Source of the DNA: Pseudomonadota bacterium
Lineage (GTDB): Bacteria; Pseudomonadota; Alphaproteobacteria; Rhizobiales; Xanthobacteraceae
Length of the DNA: 64,000 nt
Direction of reading: 5' to 3'
Assembly: GCA_023387735.1 (NCBI GenBank)
Contig: JAEWHP010000043.1
Span: forward strand, 186,001-250,000
Shown: one piece after another, positions 54,862 to 63,585 of the stretch
How positions within the stretch are numbered: the first letter of the stretch is position 1
Layout of the letters: every line of letters starts with the position of its first letter
The notes under the pieces: generated by a model
What the model was told of the DNA's origin: nothing
Database searches by the model: none
The model's input: only the letters and a program-made list of their open reading frames with translations
Program-made: the position numbers and the translations under genes

Positions 54862-55197
54862 ATGCCAATGACCACTGCCATCACCGTCAGCGAGCGGGCC
54901 GCCCGCCGGATCGGCGAAATCCTCAAGAGCGAAGGCGACGGCGCCATGCTGCGCATCTCCGTCGAGGGCGGCGGCTGCTCCGGCTTCCAGTACAAATTCG
55001 ACGTCGACCACGCCAAGGCCGAGGACGACCTGGTGATCGCCCGCGAGGGCGCCGTGGTGCTGGTCGATCCAGCCTCGGTGCCGTTTCTGGCCGGTTCGGA
55101 AGTGGATTTCGTCGACGACCTGATCGGCGCCTCGTTCCGGGTGGTGAACCCGAACGCGACAGCATCGTGCGGCTGCGGGACGAGTTTTTCGATCTGA
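54862..55197 (+). CDS. erpA: Iron-sulfur cluster insertion protein ErpA (A-type carrier)
   Basis: 111 residues. The three cluster ligands are Cys39 (VEGGGCSGF), Cys103 and Cys105 (ASCGCGTSF). A-type carriers hand Fe-S clusters to apo-enzymes. ATG 54862 and ATG 54868 are both possible, with GGAGAG just upstream. No further isc/suf gene is adjacent. The 231 bp after it holds no feature I can support. Confidence 0.92.
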   Translation: MPMTTAITVSERAARRIGEILKSEGDGAMLRISVEGGGCSGFQYKFDVDHAKAEDDLVIAREGAVVLVDPASVPFLAGSEVDFVDDLIGASFRVVNPNATASCGCGTSFSI

Positions 55198-55428
55198 AGA
55201 CGGCGCCATCTCGAGCACATTCTCTTCCACATCATTGCGAGTCTGCGGATCGGCGCAAAGCACCGTTCGATGACAGGCACCACAGCGCAATCCATACTTC
55301 GGTGCGCGGAAAACTGGATTGCTTCATTCGCAATCAAGAGTTGACTCAGACGACAGACTCTAGCGATCGCACGATGGCCCTGATTCTGAGGTTGTGCCGA
55401 ATCTTGGACTAATGCTAGCTGTAGCCGA

Positions 55429-56535
55429 ATGTTCATCCTCGACAGATCAAAGAACGACTCGTCAGTGACGCTCGATTTGCTGCGCGCGGTTGCGGCACAG
55501 ATGGTTTGCGTTGGGCACGGTATCTCCTTCTTTGTACCAGCCTGGCGTCCAACCGAGCTTCCGCTCATGCAGAACGTTGGCGTGCTGATTTTCTTCGTAC
55601 TATCGGGGACCCTGATCACCTTCACGCTGATCGAGCGATCGAAGCAGCCGTCATATGGATTTGGCACGTTCTTCCTGGAACGGTTTGCCAGGATTTATTC
55701 CGGACTCATTCCCGCGCTGCTCTTCGTCGTCGTCGTGGACGCCATCGTTATCTACGGGTTTCACGAGAAAGCGGCCGCGCCCTATTACACCGTGAAGACA
55801 TTCATCGCCAATCTCTTCATGCTCGAAGCGTATCGCGGCATCCTTTCGAACTACCTGAGATGGCCTGCATTCGGCTCGGCCAGCCCGTTATGGACCCTGG
55901 CAATCGAATGGCACATCTACATGTTCGTCGGCGCCGTATTCTTCATATGGGCCCGGCCTCAGCACCGTCCGCTCATGATTGCCATCGCCATTCTCTTCTG
56001 CCAGGTCCCGCTTCACTTTCTGCTTGGTGCTTTTCAGGCGGATGGCGTCGGCAAGGGACTGTTCTCCCTCTGGCTCGCCGGCGCTTGCGTGCTAATCGCG
56101 CTAAGGACGCTGGACCTGCCTTACTGGTCGTCCCTGTTTGTCGCGCTCTGTGCAGCGGCTTGCTTCTTTCTCGTTACAAAAACGAGTGGTGAATACAATT
56201 TCCTGACCTACGCGGCTCTGGTGGGTTTTCTCTTTGCCGTGTTGGCTGCCTCCCAGTCCAGGCGGTTGATTACGTCGAGTTCGGTCATCGCGGTGATAAG
56301 GTTCTTTGCCGATTACTCGTTCACGCTCTATCTGATCCACCACACGATCATGTTCGCCGCGTTCCTCATTACGCCGGAGCGCAACCTTTACATCTTCGCG
56401 ATCACGGTTCTGATCTCCAATATCCTGGCCATTGCAATTGCGTTCCCGACCGAAATGCGCCACCGCGAGTTCGCCCGGTTCCTGACAGACAATGCCGAGA
56501 AGTATTTTTTTGGCCGTTACAGATTGCAGAAGTGA
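55429..56535 (+). CDS. Acyltransferase 3 family membrane protein
   Basis: 368 residues with about ten membrane segments. LDLLRAVAAQMVCVGHGISF carries the catalytic His region of the OafA/YrhL family; ERFARIYSGLIPALLF and SPLWTLAIEWHIYMFVG are further family blocks. These enzymes O-acylate surface polysaccharides or lipids. Codon and base use look less GC-rich than its neighbours (frequent A/T third positions), which suggests recent acquisition. It lies alone between erpA and the convergent amidohydrolase gene. Confidence 0.88.
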   Translation: MFILDRSKNDSSVTLDLLRAVAAQMVCVGHGISFFVPAWRPTELPLMQNVGVLIFFVLSGTLITFTLIERSKQPSYGFGTFFLERFARIYSGLIPALLFVVVVDAIVIYGFHEKAAAPYYTVKTFIANLFMLEAYRGILSNYLRWPAFGSASPLWTLAIEWHIYMFVGAVFFIWARPQHRPLMIAIAILFCQVPLHFLLGAFQADGVGKGLFSLWLAGACVLIALRTLDLPYWSSLFVALCAAACFFLVTKTSGEYNFLTYAALVGFLFAVLAASQSRRLITSSSVIAVIRFFADYSFTLYLIHHTIMFAAFLITPERNLYIFAITVLISNILAIAIAFPTEMRHREFARFLTDNAEKYFFGRYRLQK

Positions 56536-56623
56536 AATCTTGCGGACTGCAGAACGCCCCGAATCGATCGCGAAGCTCGTCTCGGACAGCGATCAAGCCG
56601 ATGCAGCCGAACAAGCCTTGCCT

Positions 56624-57487
56624 TCAGCGCTCGCTGCCAAACAGCGCCCGAGCGTTGCCGTGGGCGATCTGCGCGGCGGTCTTCGGCGGCAGTTGTCCTA
56701 GCCAGGCGCGGTAGCCGGCCATGATCTCGCCGTAGCTCTCCCAGCGCTGGTTGACCCAGGTGTCGGAGCCGATCAGGAAGCGATCGGGATAGCGTTCGAA
56801 CAGCGCGCGCCATTCCGCCGACAGCTTTCCGCCGCCCTCGGTGATGCCGCTGCGGTAGGAGAGTTCGCCCCAGAGCTTTGGGTATTTTGCCAGCATCTCG
56901 GCGACGCGCTCGGTCGAGAGCCCGAAACCGGTATGGGCCCAGATGATGCGCGCGCGCGGATTGTGCCGCATCAGGATTTCGACGGCGACGTCATCAGCAT
57001 GGGCGTGCAGATAGAGATCGTTGTCGACGGCGAAGTCGACGGTCTTCTTCACCCACTCGTTCTCCGCCGCCCTGCCCGAGATGTGGAACTCGCCAATGCC
57101 GCGGTAGTAGCCGCGCTTGAACTCGTCCTTGACCAGATCGAAGATGAAGGGATCGCCAAACCAGGTCTGGATGTCGGCGCGCACGCGATAGGGCCGGATG
57201 AAGGGGACGATTTGCAGCCCCGGCGGCTTTGCTTCCATCAGCGCATGCGTCCCGGTGTTGGGACGGCTGGTGGCGAGGATGCCGGTGACGCGGTGCTTCT
57301 TGAACAGCGCCAGAACCTCCTCGACGCTGTAGAACGGCTTCGGCTCCCAATTGTAGTGCATATGGGCATCGAAGATCTCGATCGGCTCGTCGGCCCTCGC
57401 CCGATCCGCCGCGCCCACCATGCACGCGAGCGCGACCACCACGGCCATGCATCGCCAGATGGATACGAAGCGGCCGGCCATCATCAT
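56624..57487 (-). CDS. Periplasmic amidohydrolase (TIM-barrel metal-dependent hydrolase)
   Basis: 287 residues. A signal peptide ends near RARA (residue 32). The amidohydrolase_2 fold follows, with the metal motif FDAHMHYNW (His42, His44), a central lysine-free strand EFHISG, IIWAHTGFG, and the last-strand Asp in LIGSDTW. Substrate unknown. The ATG at 57487 overlaps the RND pump stop as ATGA, so the enzyme is translated with the pump. Export to the periplasm is inferred from the signal peptide. Confidence 0.82.
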   Translation of the reverse strand: MMMAGRFVSIWRCMAVVVALACMVGAADRARADEPIEIFDAHMHYNWEPKPFYSVEEVLALFKKHRVTGILATSRPNTGTHALMEAKPPGLQIVPFIRPYRVRADIQTWFGDPFIFDLVKDEFKRGYYRGIGEFHISGRAAENEWVKKTVDFAVDNDLYLHAHADDVAVEILMRHNPRARIIWAHTGFGLSTERVAEMLAKYPKLWGELSYRSGITEGGGKLSAEWRALFERYPDRFLIGSDTWVNQRWESYGEIMAGYRAWLGQLPPKTAAQIAHGNARALFGSER

Positions 57488-60400
57488 TCGGCCGCTACGA
57501 CGTGAGGCCGCTCGCCCTCGGTCTCTTCCAATTGCGGCTCGAGCTTGCGCTTCAGGCGCCGGTCGATGCGATCGAGATAAATATAGACGACCGGTGTGAT
57601 GTAGAGCGTCAGCAGTTGCGACAGGCACAGGCCACCGACCACGGCGACACCGAGCGGCTGGCGCAATTCGGCGCCGGCGCCGGCGCCGAGCGCAATCGGC
57701 AGGGTGCCGAAGATCGCCGCAAACGTCGTCATCATGATCGGGCGGAAGCGCAACAACGCCGCCTCGCGGATCGCGTGCTCGGCGCTCAATCCGACCCGGC
57801 GCCGCTCCAGCGCGAAGTCCACCATCATGATGGCGTTCTTCTTGACGATGCCGACCAGCATCACGATGCCGATCATCGCGATCACGGACAGTTCCATCCC
57901 AAACGCCATCAGCGTCAGGATTGCGCCAATGCCGGCCGACGGCAGGCCGGAGATGATGGTGATCGGGTGGATGAAGCTCTCGTAGAGGATGCCGAGAATG
58001 ACGAAGGCCGCGAATACCGCCGCGAGGATCAGGACGCCCTGCCCGCGCAGCGAATCCTGGAACACCTGCGCGGTACCGGAGAAGCCGGTCGCGATCGTCG
58101 CCGGCAGGTTCGAGTTCTGCTCCAGCTTGGTGATCTCGTCGACCGCGTAGCCCAGCGAATGGCCGGGCACGAGGTTGAACGAGATCGTTACCGCCGGCTG
58201 CTGCGCCTGATGGTTGATCTGCAACGGACCGACCGACGGAACCAGCTTCGCCACCGCCGACAGCGGGATCGTCTGGTTGTTCTGGGTCTTCATGTAGATC
58301 TTGGAAAGATCGGACGGATCGGCCCGGAACTGCGGCTGCACTTCCAGGATGATCTGGTAGTCGTTCGACGGCATGTAGATGGTGCCGACCTGGCGTCCGC
58401 CATACGCGTTGTAGAGCTGGTTGCGAACCTGGTCGACGGTGACGCCGTAGACCGCGGCCTTCTCGCGGTCGATATCGATCGTCATCTGGGGATTCTTGAT
58501 GTAGAGGTCGGTGGTGACGTCGAGCAAGCCCGGCAGCTTCTCGATCTTGTCGCGCATCTCGGGCGCGATCCGGTACAGCGATTCGGTGTCGCCGCTCTGC
58601 ATCACATACTGATACTGGCTCTTGGAAATCCGGCCGCCGATGTTGAGATTCTGGATCGGCTGAAAGAAAGCCTGCATTCCCGGAATCTGGCGCGCCTGGG
58701 CGCGCAGCCGCGTGATGATCTTGTTGAGGCTGTCGCGCTCTTTCTTCGGCTTCAGCGCAATGAACAGCCGTCCGTAATTCGCCGTGGTATTCGGTCCGCC
58801 GGCGCCGACGGTCGAGTTTATGTATTCGATGGCGGGATCGGATTTGAGCACATCCACCAGCGCCTGCTGCCGCTCCTTCATCGCGTCGAAGGAGGTGTCG
58901 GTGGCAGCCTCGGTCACGCCGATCAGGAAGCCGGTGTCCTCCTGCGGAAAGAAGCCCTTCGGCACGATCATGTAGAGGTAAACCGTCCCGCCGAGGGTGG
59001 CCAGCGTCACCATCAGCATCAGGAATTTTCGGGCCAGCACCCAGTCGAGCGTCCATTCGTAGGCCCGAAGCCACGACTCGAACATCGCCTCGAAGGCGCG
59101 GAACACGATATTCGGCCGCTTGGTCGTATCATGCGCCCGCAGAAGACGCGCGCACAGCATCGGCGTCAGCGTCAGCGACACGAATCCGGAAACCAGGATA
59201 GCGACCGATATGGTGACCGCGAATTCGCGGAACACGCGGCCGACGATGCCGCCCATCAGCAGCACAGGGATGAACACGGCGATCAGCGAGAATGTGATCG
59301 AGATGATGGTAAAGCCGATCTCGCGGGCGCCCTTCAGCGCCGCCTCGAACGGCCGCATGCCGTGCTCGATATGGCGGACGATGTTTTCCAGCATGACGAT
59401 GGCGTCGTCGACCACGAAGCCGACGGATAACGTCAGCGCCAGCAGCGTCATGTTGTTGATGGAATAGTCGAGCGCGTACATCACCGCACAGGTGCCGAAC
59501 AGCGAGATCGGCACCGCCAGCGCCGGAATGAAGGTCGCCGAAGCCGAGCGCAGGAACAGGAAGATCACCAGAATGACCAGCCCGATCGCGATCAGCAGCG
59601 TTTCCTCGACGTCCGCCACCGCCTGGCGAATCGATATCGAACGGTCCATCAGCACGTTGATCGAGACCGACGGCGGGATCTGCGCCCGCAACACCGGCAG
59701 TTTGGCGAGAATCGAATCGACCACCGCCACCGTGTTGGCGTCCGGCTGCTTCTGGATGCCGAGCACGATGGAACGGTCGCCATTCAGCCAGCTTGCGATC
59801 CGCTCGTTCTCCACGCTGTCATAGATCCGTGCGACCTCCTCGAGCTTGACCGGAGAGCCGTTGCGCCAGGCCACCACGATCTGGCGATAGTCCATCGCCT
59901 TGTCCATCTGGCCGGAGGCTTGCAGCGCGACGTCCTGTTTCGGTCCGTTCAAGGTGCCGACCGGGGTCGACGAATTGGCGGCGGAAACCGCTGCGCGGAT
60001 GTCCTCGAGCGAAAGCCCGCGTGCCGCCGCAGCTTCCGGATCGGCCTGGACGCGGATGGCGAACTTCTGTGCGCCGTAGACGCTGACCTGGGCCACGCCC
60101 GGAATCTGCGACAGTGTCTGGCCGATGGTGATCTCGGCATATTCGTTGACCGCCGACAGCGGCAGCGTGGACGAGTTGAGTACCACAAACAGTACCGGGA
60201 ACTCGGCCGGATTCACCTTGCGGAAACTGGGCGGAATCCGCATCTCGATCGGCAACCGCCGTTGCGCGATCGTCAGCGCGGTCTGCACATCGAGCGCGGC
60301 GGAATCGATGTTGCGATTGAGATCGAACTGGATGGTGATCTGGCTGGTGCCCTGCGAGGAGTTCGATGACATCGACGAGATGCCGGCGATCGTCGAGAGC

Positions 60401-60609
60401 TGGCGCTCGATCACGCCGGCCACCGACGAGGCCATGGTGTCTGCGCTCGCGCCCGGCAAGGTCGCGGTCACGGCGATCGTCGGGAAGTCGACCCGCGGCA
60501 GCGCCGACACCGGCAGCAGGCGGAAGCCGAAAATGCCGAACGCGATGATCGACGCCGTGATCAGCGTCGTCATGACCGGCCGGCGGATGCAGAGTTCGGA
60601 CAGGGTCAT
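57484..60609 (-). CDS. RND-family efflux transporter permease (HAE-1/MdtC-like)
   Basis: 1041 residues with the twelve-segment, two-repeat RND layout. N-terminus MTLSELCIRRPVMTTLITAS; proton-relay Asp pair in SVGFVVDDAIVMLENI near residue 405; TM10-12 motifs including MVGIVMLVGIVKKNAIMMVD. Two large periplasmic loops. Exports hydrophobic or amphiphilic compounds together with the membrane-fusion protein encoded 3 bp upstream. No outer membrane channel gene is in the window. Confidence 0.94.
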   Translation of the reverse strand: MTLSELCIRRPVMTTLITASIIAFGIFGFRLLPVSALPRVDFPTIAVTATLPGASADTMASSVAGVIERQLSTIAGISSMSSNSSQGTSQITIQFDLNRNIDSAALDVQTALTIAQRRLPIEMRIPPSFRKVNPAEFPVLFVVLNSSTLPLSAVNEYAEITIGQTLSQIPGVAQVSVYGAQKFAIRVQADPEAAAARGLSLEDIRAAVSAANSSTPVGTLNGPKQDVALQASGQMDKAMDYRQIVVAWRNGSPVKLEEVARIYDSVENERIASWLNGDRSIVLGIQKQPDANTVAVVDSILAKLPVLRAQIPPSVSINVLMDRSISIRQAVADVEETLLIAIGLVILVIFLFLRSASATFIPALAVPISLFGTCAVMYALDYSINNMTLLALTLSVGFVVDDAIVMLENIVRHIEHGMRPFEAALKGAREIGFTIISITFSLIAVFIPVLLMGGIVGRVFREFAVTISVAILVSGFVSLTLTPMLCARLLRAHDTTKRPNIVFRAFEAMFESWLRAYEWTLDWVLARKFLMLMVTLATLGGTVYLYMIVPKGFFPQEDTGFLIGVTEAATDTSFDAMKERQQALVDVLKSDPAIEYINSTVGAGGPNTTANYGRLFIALKPKKERDSLNKIITRLRAQARQIPGMQAFFQPIQNLNIGGRISKSQYQYVMQSGDTESLYRIAPEMRDKIEKLPGLLDVTTDLYIKNPQMTIDIDREKAAVYGVTVDQVRNQLYNAYGGRQVGTIYMPSNDYQIILEVQPQFRADPSDLSKIYMKTQNNQTIPLSAVAKLVPSVGPLQINHQAQQPAVTISFNLVPGHSLGYAVDEITKLEQNSNLPATIATGFSGTAQVFQDSLRGQGVLILAAVFAAFVILGILYESFIHPITIISGLPSAGIGAILTLMAFGMELSVIAMIGIVMLVGIVKKNAIMMVDFALERRRVGLSAEHAIREAALLRFRPIMMTTFAAIFGTLPIALGAGAGAELRQPLGVAVVGGLCLSQLLTLYITPVVYIYLDRIDRRLKRKLEPQLEETEGERPHVVAAE

Positions 60610-60612
60610 CGG

Positions 60613-61743
60613 CTATGCCCCGGCCTTCTTGGTGCGCGGCTCGACCCGTGTTCCGTCGGACAGCAGCAACTGCCCGTCGACCACGACGCTTTCGTCGCCG
60701 GCCAGTCCTTCTGAAATCACCGACAGGCCATGCGAGGTACGGTCGACTTTGACCGGTTGGACCTTGGCGACACCGTCCTTGACCACGAAGACGAAGTTGC
60801 CGCTCTGGCTGCGCTGCACCGCGACCGTCGGCACCACGATCGAATCTTCGTTGCGGATGACGAGCTTGGTCGCGACCAGGGTTCCCGGCCACAAGCTCTC
60901 GTTCTTGTTGTCCATGATGCCGCGCACGGTGACCATGCCGGTCGTGGCGTCCACGGTGTTTTCGACCATCGCGACCTTGCCGGTCTCGAAACGCTGATGG
61001 CCCGGGATGGTCGCGGTGACGCTGGAGACTCCCTTGGCCATCGACTCGCGCAGATCCACCAGCACGCGCTGCGGAACCGCGAAGGTGACATAGACCGGCG
61101 CCATCTGGTTGATGACGGCGAGCGGCGTCGTATCGGCCGGGCGCACGAAATTTCCAACCTTCACGTTGGCCACGCTGATCCGGCCGGAAAACGGCGCGCG
61201 GATCATGGTGTAGCTCTTCTGAACCTTCAGATTTTCGAGCGCAGCCTGGTTGGCCTTGATGGAGCCGGCCAAGATATCGGATTGCGTCCGGGCATTGTCG
61301 ACATTGACCTGCGTGGTTGCGCCCTTGCCGACGAGATCGGTGAAGCGACGGAGGTCGCGCTGCGCGCCTTCGAGCTGCGCATGATCCCTGGCCAGGACCC
61401 CCTCGGCCTGCTCGATCTGGGCATCGATCTGGCGGCTGTCGAGCGTGAACAGCAGATCGCCTTCATTGACCTTGGCGCCGTCTTCAAAATGCACGGCGAT
61501 AATCGTGGTTTCCAGCCGCGATTTCAGCGCCACGCTGGAAATCGGCGTGACCGTTCCGTTGGCATCGACGTCGACAGGCATGGACCTGCGCTCCGCCTTG
61601 GCCAGCTCGACCGAAACCGTCCGCGGGCGCTGCGGCCCCTGGGCATTGGTTGATCCACCCATCCACGAGGTACGCGTTACAAATCCGGCTGCCGCAAGGA
61701 TGGCAATGGCGCCGAGGACGAGGATCAAGCTACGTTTCTTCAT
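60613..61743 (-). CDS. RND efflux membrane-fusion protein (periplasmic adaptor)
   Basis: 376 residues. One N-terminal membrane anchor (LILVLGAIAILAAAGFVTR), lipoyl-like half-motifs (VHFEDGAKVNEGDLLFTLDS and MIRAPFSGRISVANVKVGNF), a coiled-coil hairpin between them, and a beta-barrel domain. First gene of the pump operon, divergent from exonuclease III; TTGACG near 61793 could serve the latter. Confidence 0.93.
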   Translation of the reverse strand: MKKRSLILVLGAIAILAAAGFVTRTSWMGGSTNAQGPQRPRTVSVELAKAERRSMPVDVDANGTVTPISSVALKSRLETTIIAVHFEDGAKVNEGDLLFTLDSRQIDAQIEQAEGVLARDHAQLEGAQRDLRRFTDLVGKGATTQVNVDNARTQSDILAGSIKANQAALENLKVQKSYTMIRAPFSGRISVANVKVGNFVRPADTTPLAVINQMAPVYVTFAVPQRVLVDLRESMAKGVSSVTATIPGHQRFETGKVAMVENTVDATTGMVTVRGIMDNKNESLWPGTLVATKLVIRNEDSIVVPTVAVQRSQSGNFVFVVKDGVAKVQPVKVDRTSHGLSVISEGLAGDESVVVDGQLLLSDGTRVEPRTKKAGA

Positions 61744-61899
61744 GGTTTTTCACGCTCGCCGTCCTCAAAGGACGGGATAGCTCGTACAGCCCCTTGACGG
61801 CGACTTTTGCGCCTTATTTCTAAACGGTTACCACAGCCACGATGCACATGGTATGCCACTCAAGGGGAAAATGTGTAGTTACAATTCCGGAAGCATTTG

Positions 61900-62691
61900 A
61901 TGCGTGTCGCTACGTGGAACGTTAACTCGATCCGGCAACGGCTCGACCACCTCCTGACCTGGCTCAGGGACTGCTCGCCGGACGTCGTCTGCCTGCAGGA
62001 AATCAAATGCGTGGACGAGGCGTTCCCGAGGCTGGAGATCGAGTCTCTCGGCTATAACGTCGTCACCCACGGCCAGAAGACCTTCAACGGCGTTGCCCTG
62101 CTCTCAAAACTGCCGTTCGACGAGACCAAATCGGGGCTGGCCGGCGACGACGAGGACGCCCACGCCCGGTTCCTCGAGGGGGTCGTCACGCTCAAGCATG
62201 GCGTGATGCGGATCGCCTGCCTCTATCTGCCCAATGGCAATCCGCCGGACACCGACAAATATCCCTATAAGCTCAAATGGATGTCACGGCTTCGTGACTA
62301 CGCGAAAGAGCGCCTCAAGGCGGAGGAGCCCCTGGTGCTCGCGGGCGACTACAATGTGATTCCCGCGGCCGCCGATGTCTACAACCCCGCCGCCTGGGCC
62401 AATGACGCGCTGTTCAAGCCGGAGACCCGGGAGGCATTCCAGTCCCTGCTCGGTCTCGGGCTGACGGATGCGCTGCGCGCCGTCACCGACGCCCCGGGCC
62501 AGTACACGTTCTGGGACTATCAGGCTGGCGCCTGGCAAAAGAACTGGGGCATCCGGATCGACCACCTGCTGCTGTCGCCGCAGGCCAGCGATCGCCTGAC
62601 GAATGTGGGCGTGGACAGCTACGTGCGCGCCTGGGAGAAGCCGTCGGACCACGTGCCGGTGTGGGCGGATTTCGACCTGGAGAAGGCTTGA
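61900..62691 (+). CDS. xth: Exodeoxyribonuclease III
   Basis: 263 residues of the EEP fold. MRVATWNVNSIRQRLDHLL, the metal-binding Glu in VVCLQEIKC, the Tyr in CLYLPNG, LAGDYNVIP, and the end RIDHLLLSP, SDHVPVWADF. AP endonuclease and 3'-5' exonuclease in base excision repair. ATG 61900 has TCCGGAAG upstream. Followed by a GGGTG-type palindrome. Confidence 0.95.
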   Translation: MRVATWNVNSIRQRLDHLLTWLRDCSPDVVCLQEIKCVDEAFPRLEIESLGYNVVTHGQKTFNGVALLSKLPFDETKSGLAGDDEDAHARFLEGVVTLKHGVMRIACLYLPNGNPPDTDKYPYKLKWMSRLRDYAKERLKAEEPLVLAGDYNVIPAAADVYNPAAWANDALFKPETREAFQSLLGLGLTDALRAVTDAPGQYTFWDYQAGAWQKNWGIRIDHLLLSPQASDRLTNVGVDSYVRAWEKPSDHVPVWADFDLEKA

Positions 62692-62694
62692 GCC

Positions 62695-62728
62695 GGAGGG
62701 TGAGCAACGCGTAGCGTGCCCACCCTCC
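62695..62728. repeat. Palindromic GGAGGGTG repeat after exonuclease III gene
   Basis: GGAGGGTGAGCAACGCG is mirrored by CGTGCCCACCCTCC, related to 7715-7743. It lies in the convergent gap before exoR. Confidence 0.55.
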
Positions 62729-62742
62729 CCGATCGACTGCGT

Positions 62743-63585
62743 TCAGTCCTTCTTGCCCTGCACCCAGTGCTCGAGCATCTGCAGCGCCATGGCGCGGTCC
62801 TCGTCGTTCGCCTTGGCGATCGCGCGGTTGTAACTTTCGCGAATCCAGGCCTCGTCGGGCGCGGCGCTGTCGCGGGCCAGCGTCAGCCACATCAGGCCGC
62901 GGGCGCGCTGCGGCGGCATCCGGTCGCCGTTGAACAGCATCTGGCCGAGCATCGCCTGCGCCTGGTGCTGGCCCTTCTGGGCGGCCAGACCAAGCCAGCG
63001 GGCGCCGTAGCGGAAATCGTCCCGCGAAGCGTCCGGCGTCTTCAGATAGAGCCGCGCCAGATCGTACTGCGCGTCGGCGTTGCCGAAATAGGACGCGGCA
63101 TAGGAGAACATCTCCCGCGCCCGGTCGGAATCAGCCTTGATCTTGGAGTTGGGAATGCCGTTGAGGTAGTAGCGGCCCAGCGCCACGAAGGCGTTGGCGA
63201 CGATCGAGGCCTGCGGCGCCGACGGGCTGTCCTCGGCATGCTGGTTGGCGATGCGGCTGAAATATTCGAAGGCGCGCAGGTCGTCCTGGATGACGCCATC
63301 GCCATTGGCGTACATCCGCCCCAGTTTCCACTGCGCCACCGGGTGGCCGCCCTCGGCCGCGTATTGCAGCGACGTCAAGGAGGGCTCGGCAGCCGCGGTC
63401 GCGGCAGCCGCCGCAGCGGTCGCCGGCGGAACGGCCGTCTTCTTCATAGCCTGCCCGGCAGGCTGGTTGATACCGGGAATCGGTGCATCCGACTTGGCCG
63501 GCGCACCGTCAAACGCATACACGGGACCCGCCACCGGCGCGGCGCCCAACATCAACGCAAGAATGATACGCCTAGATGTCCGCAT
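62743..63585 (-). CDS. exoR: ExoR-like periplasmic Sel1-repeat regulator
   Basis: 280 residues. Signal peptide (RRIILALMLGAAPVAGPVYAF), an Ala-rich linker (about 40-70), and four or five Sel1/TPR-like repeats: YAAEGGHPVAQWKLGRMYAN, GVIQDDLRAFEYFSRIANQH, ALGRYYLNGIPNSK, EMFSYAASYFGNADAQYDLA, RWLGLAAQKGQHQAQAMLGQ. The order and wording match Sinorhizobium ExoR, the periplasmic inhibitor of the ChvG sensor kinase controlling exopolysaccharide. ATG 63585 is preferred. Its start lies inside the last codons of ilvD. Confidence 0.8.
   Translation of the reverse strand: MRTSRRIILALMLGAAPVAGPVYAFDGAPAKSDAPIPGINQPAGQAMKKTAVPPATAAAAAATAAAEPSLTSLQYAAEGGHPVAQWKLGRMYANGDGVIQDDLRAFEYFSRIANQHAEDSPSAPQASIVANAFVALGRYYLNGIPNSKIKADSDRAREMFSYAASYFGNADAQYDLARLYLKTPDASRDDFRYGARWLGLAAQKGQHQAQAMLGQMLFNGDRMPPQRARGLMWLTLARDSAAPDEAWIRESYNRAIAKANDEDRAMALQMLEHWVQGKKD

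Noticed and set aside
56624..59074. A fused permease-amidohydrolase protein in one frame
   Set aside because: The upstream part of that frame is an out-of-frame reading of the permease. The hydrolase has its own start codon and signal peptide at 57487.
57502..59430. A long open frame antisense to the RND permease
   Set aside because: Low-complexity His/Arg/Gln-rich translation typical of an antisense shadow; the permease on the other strand is complete.
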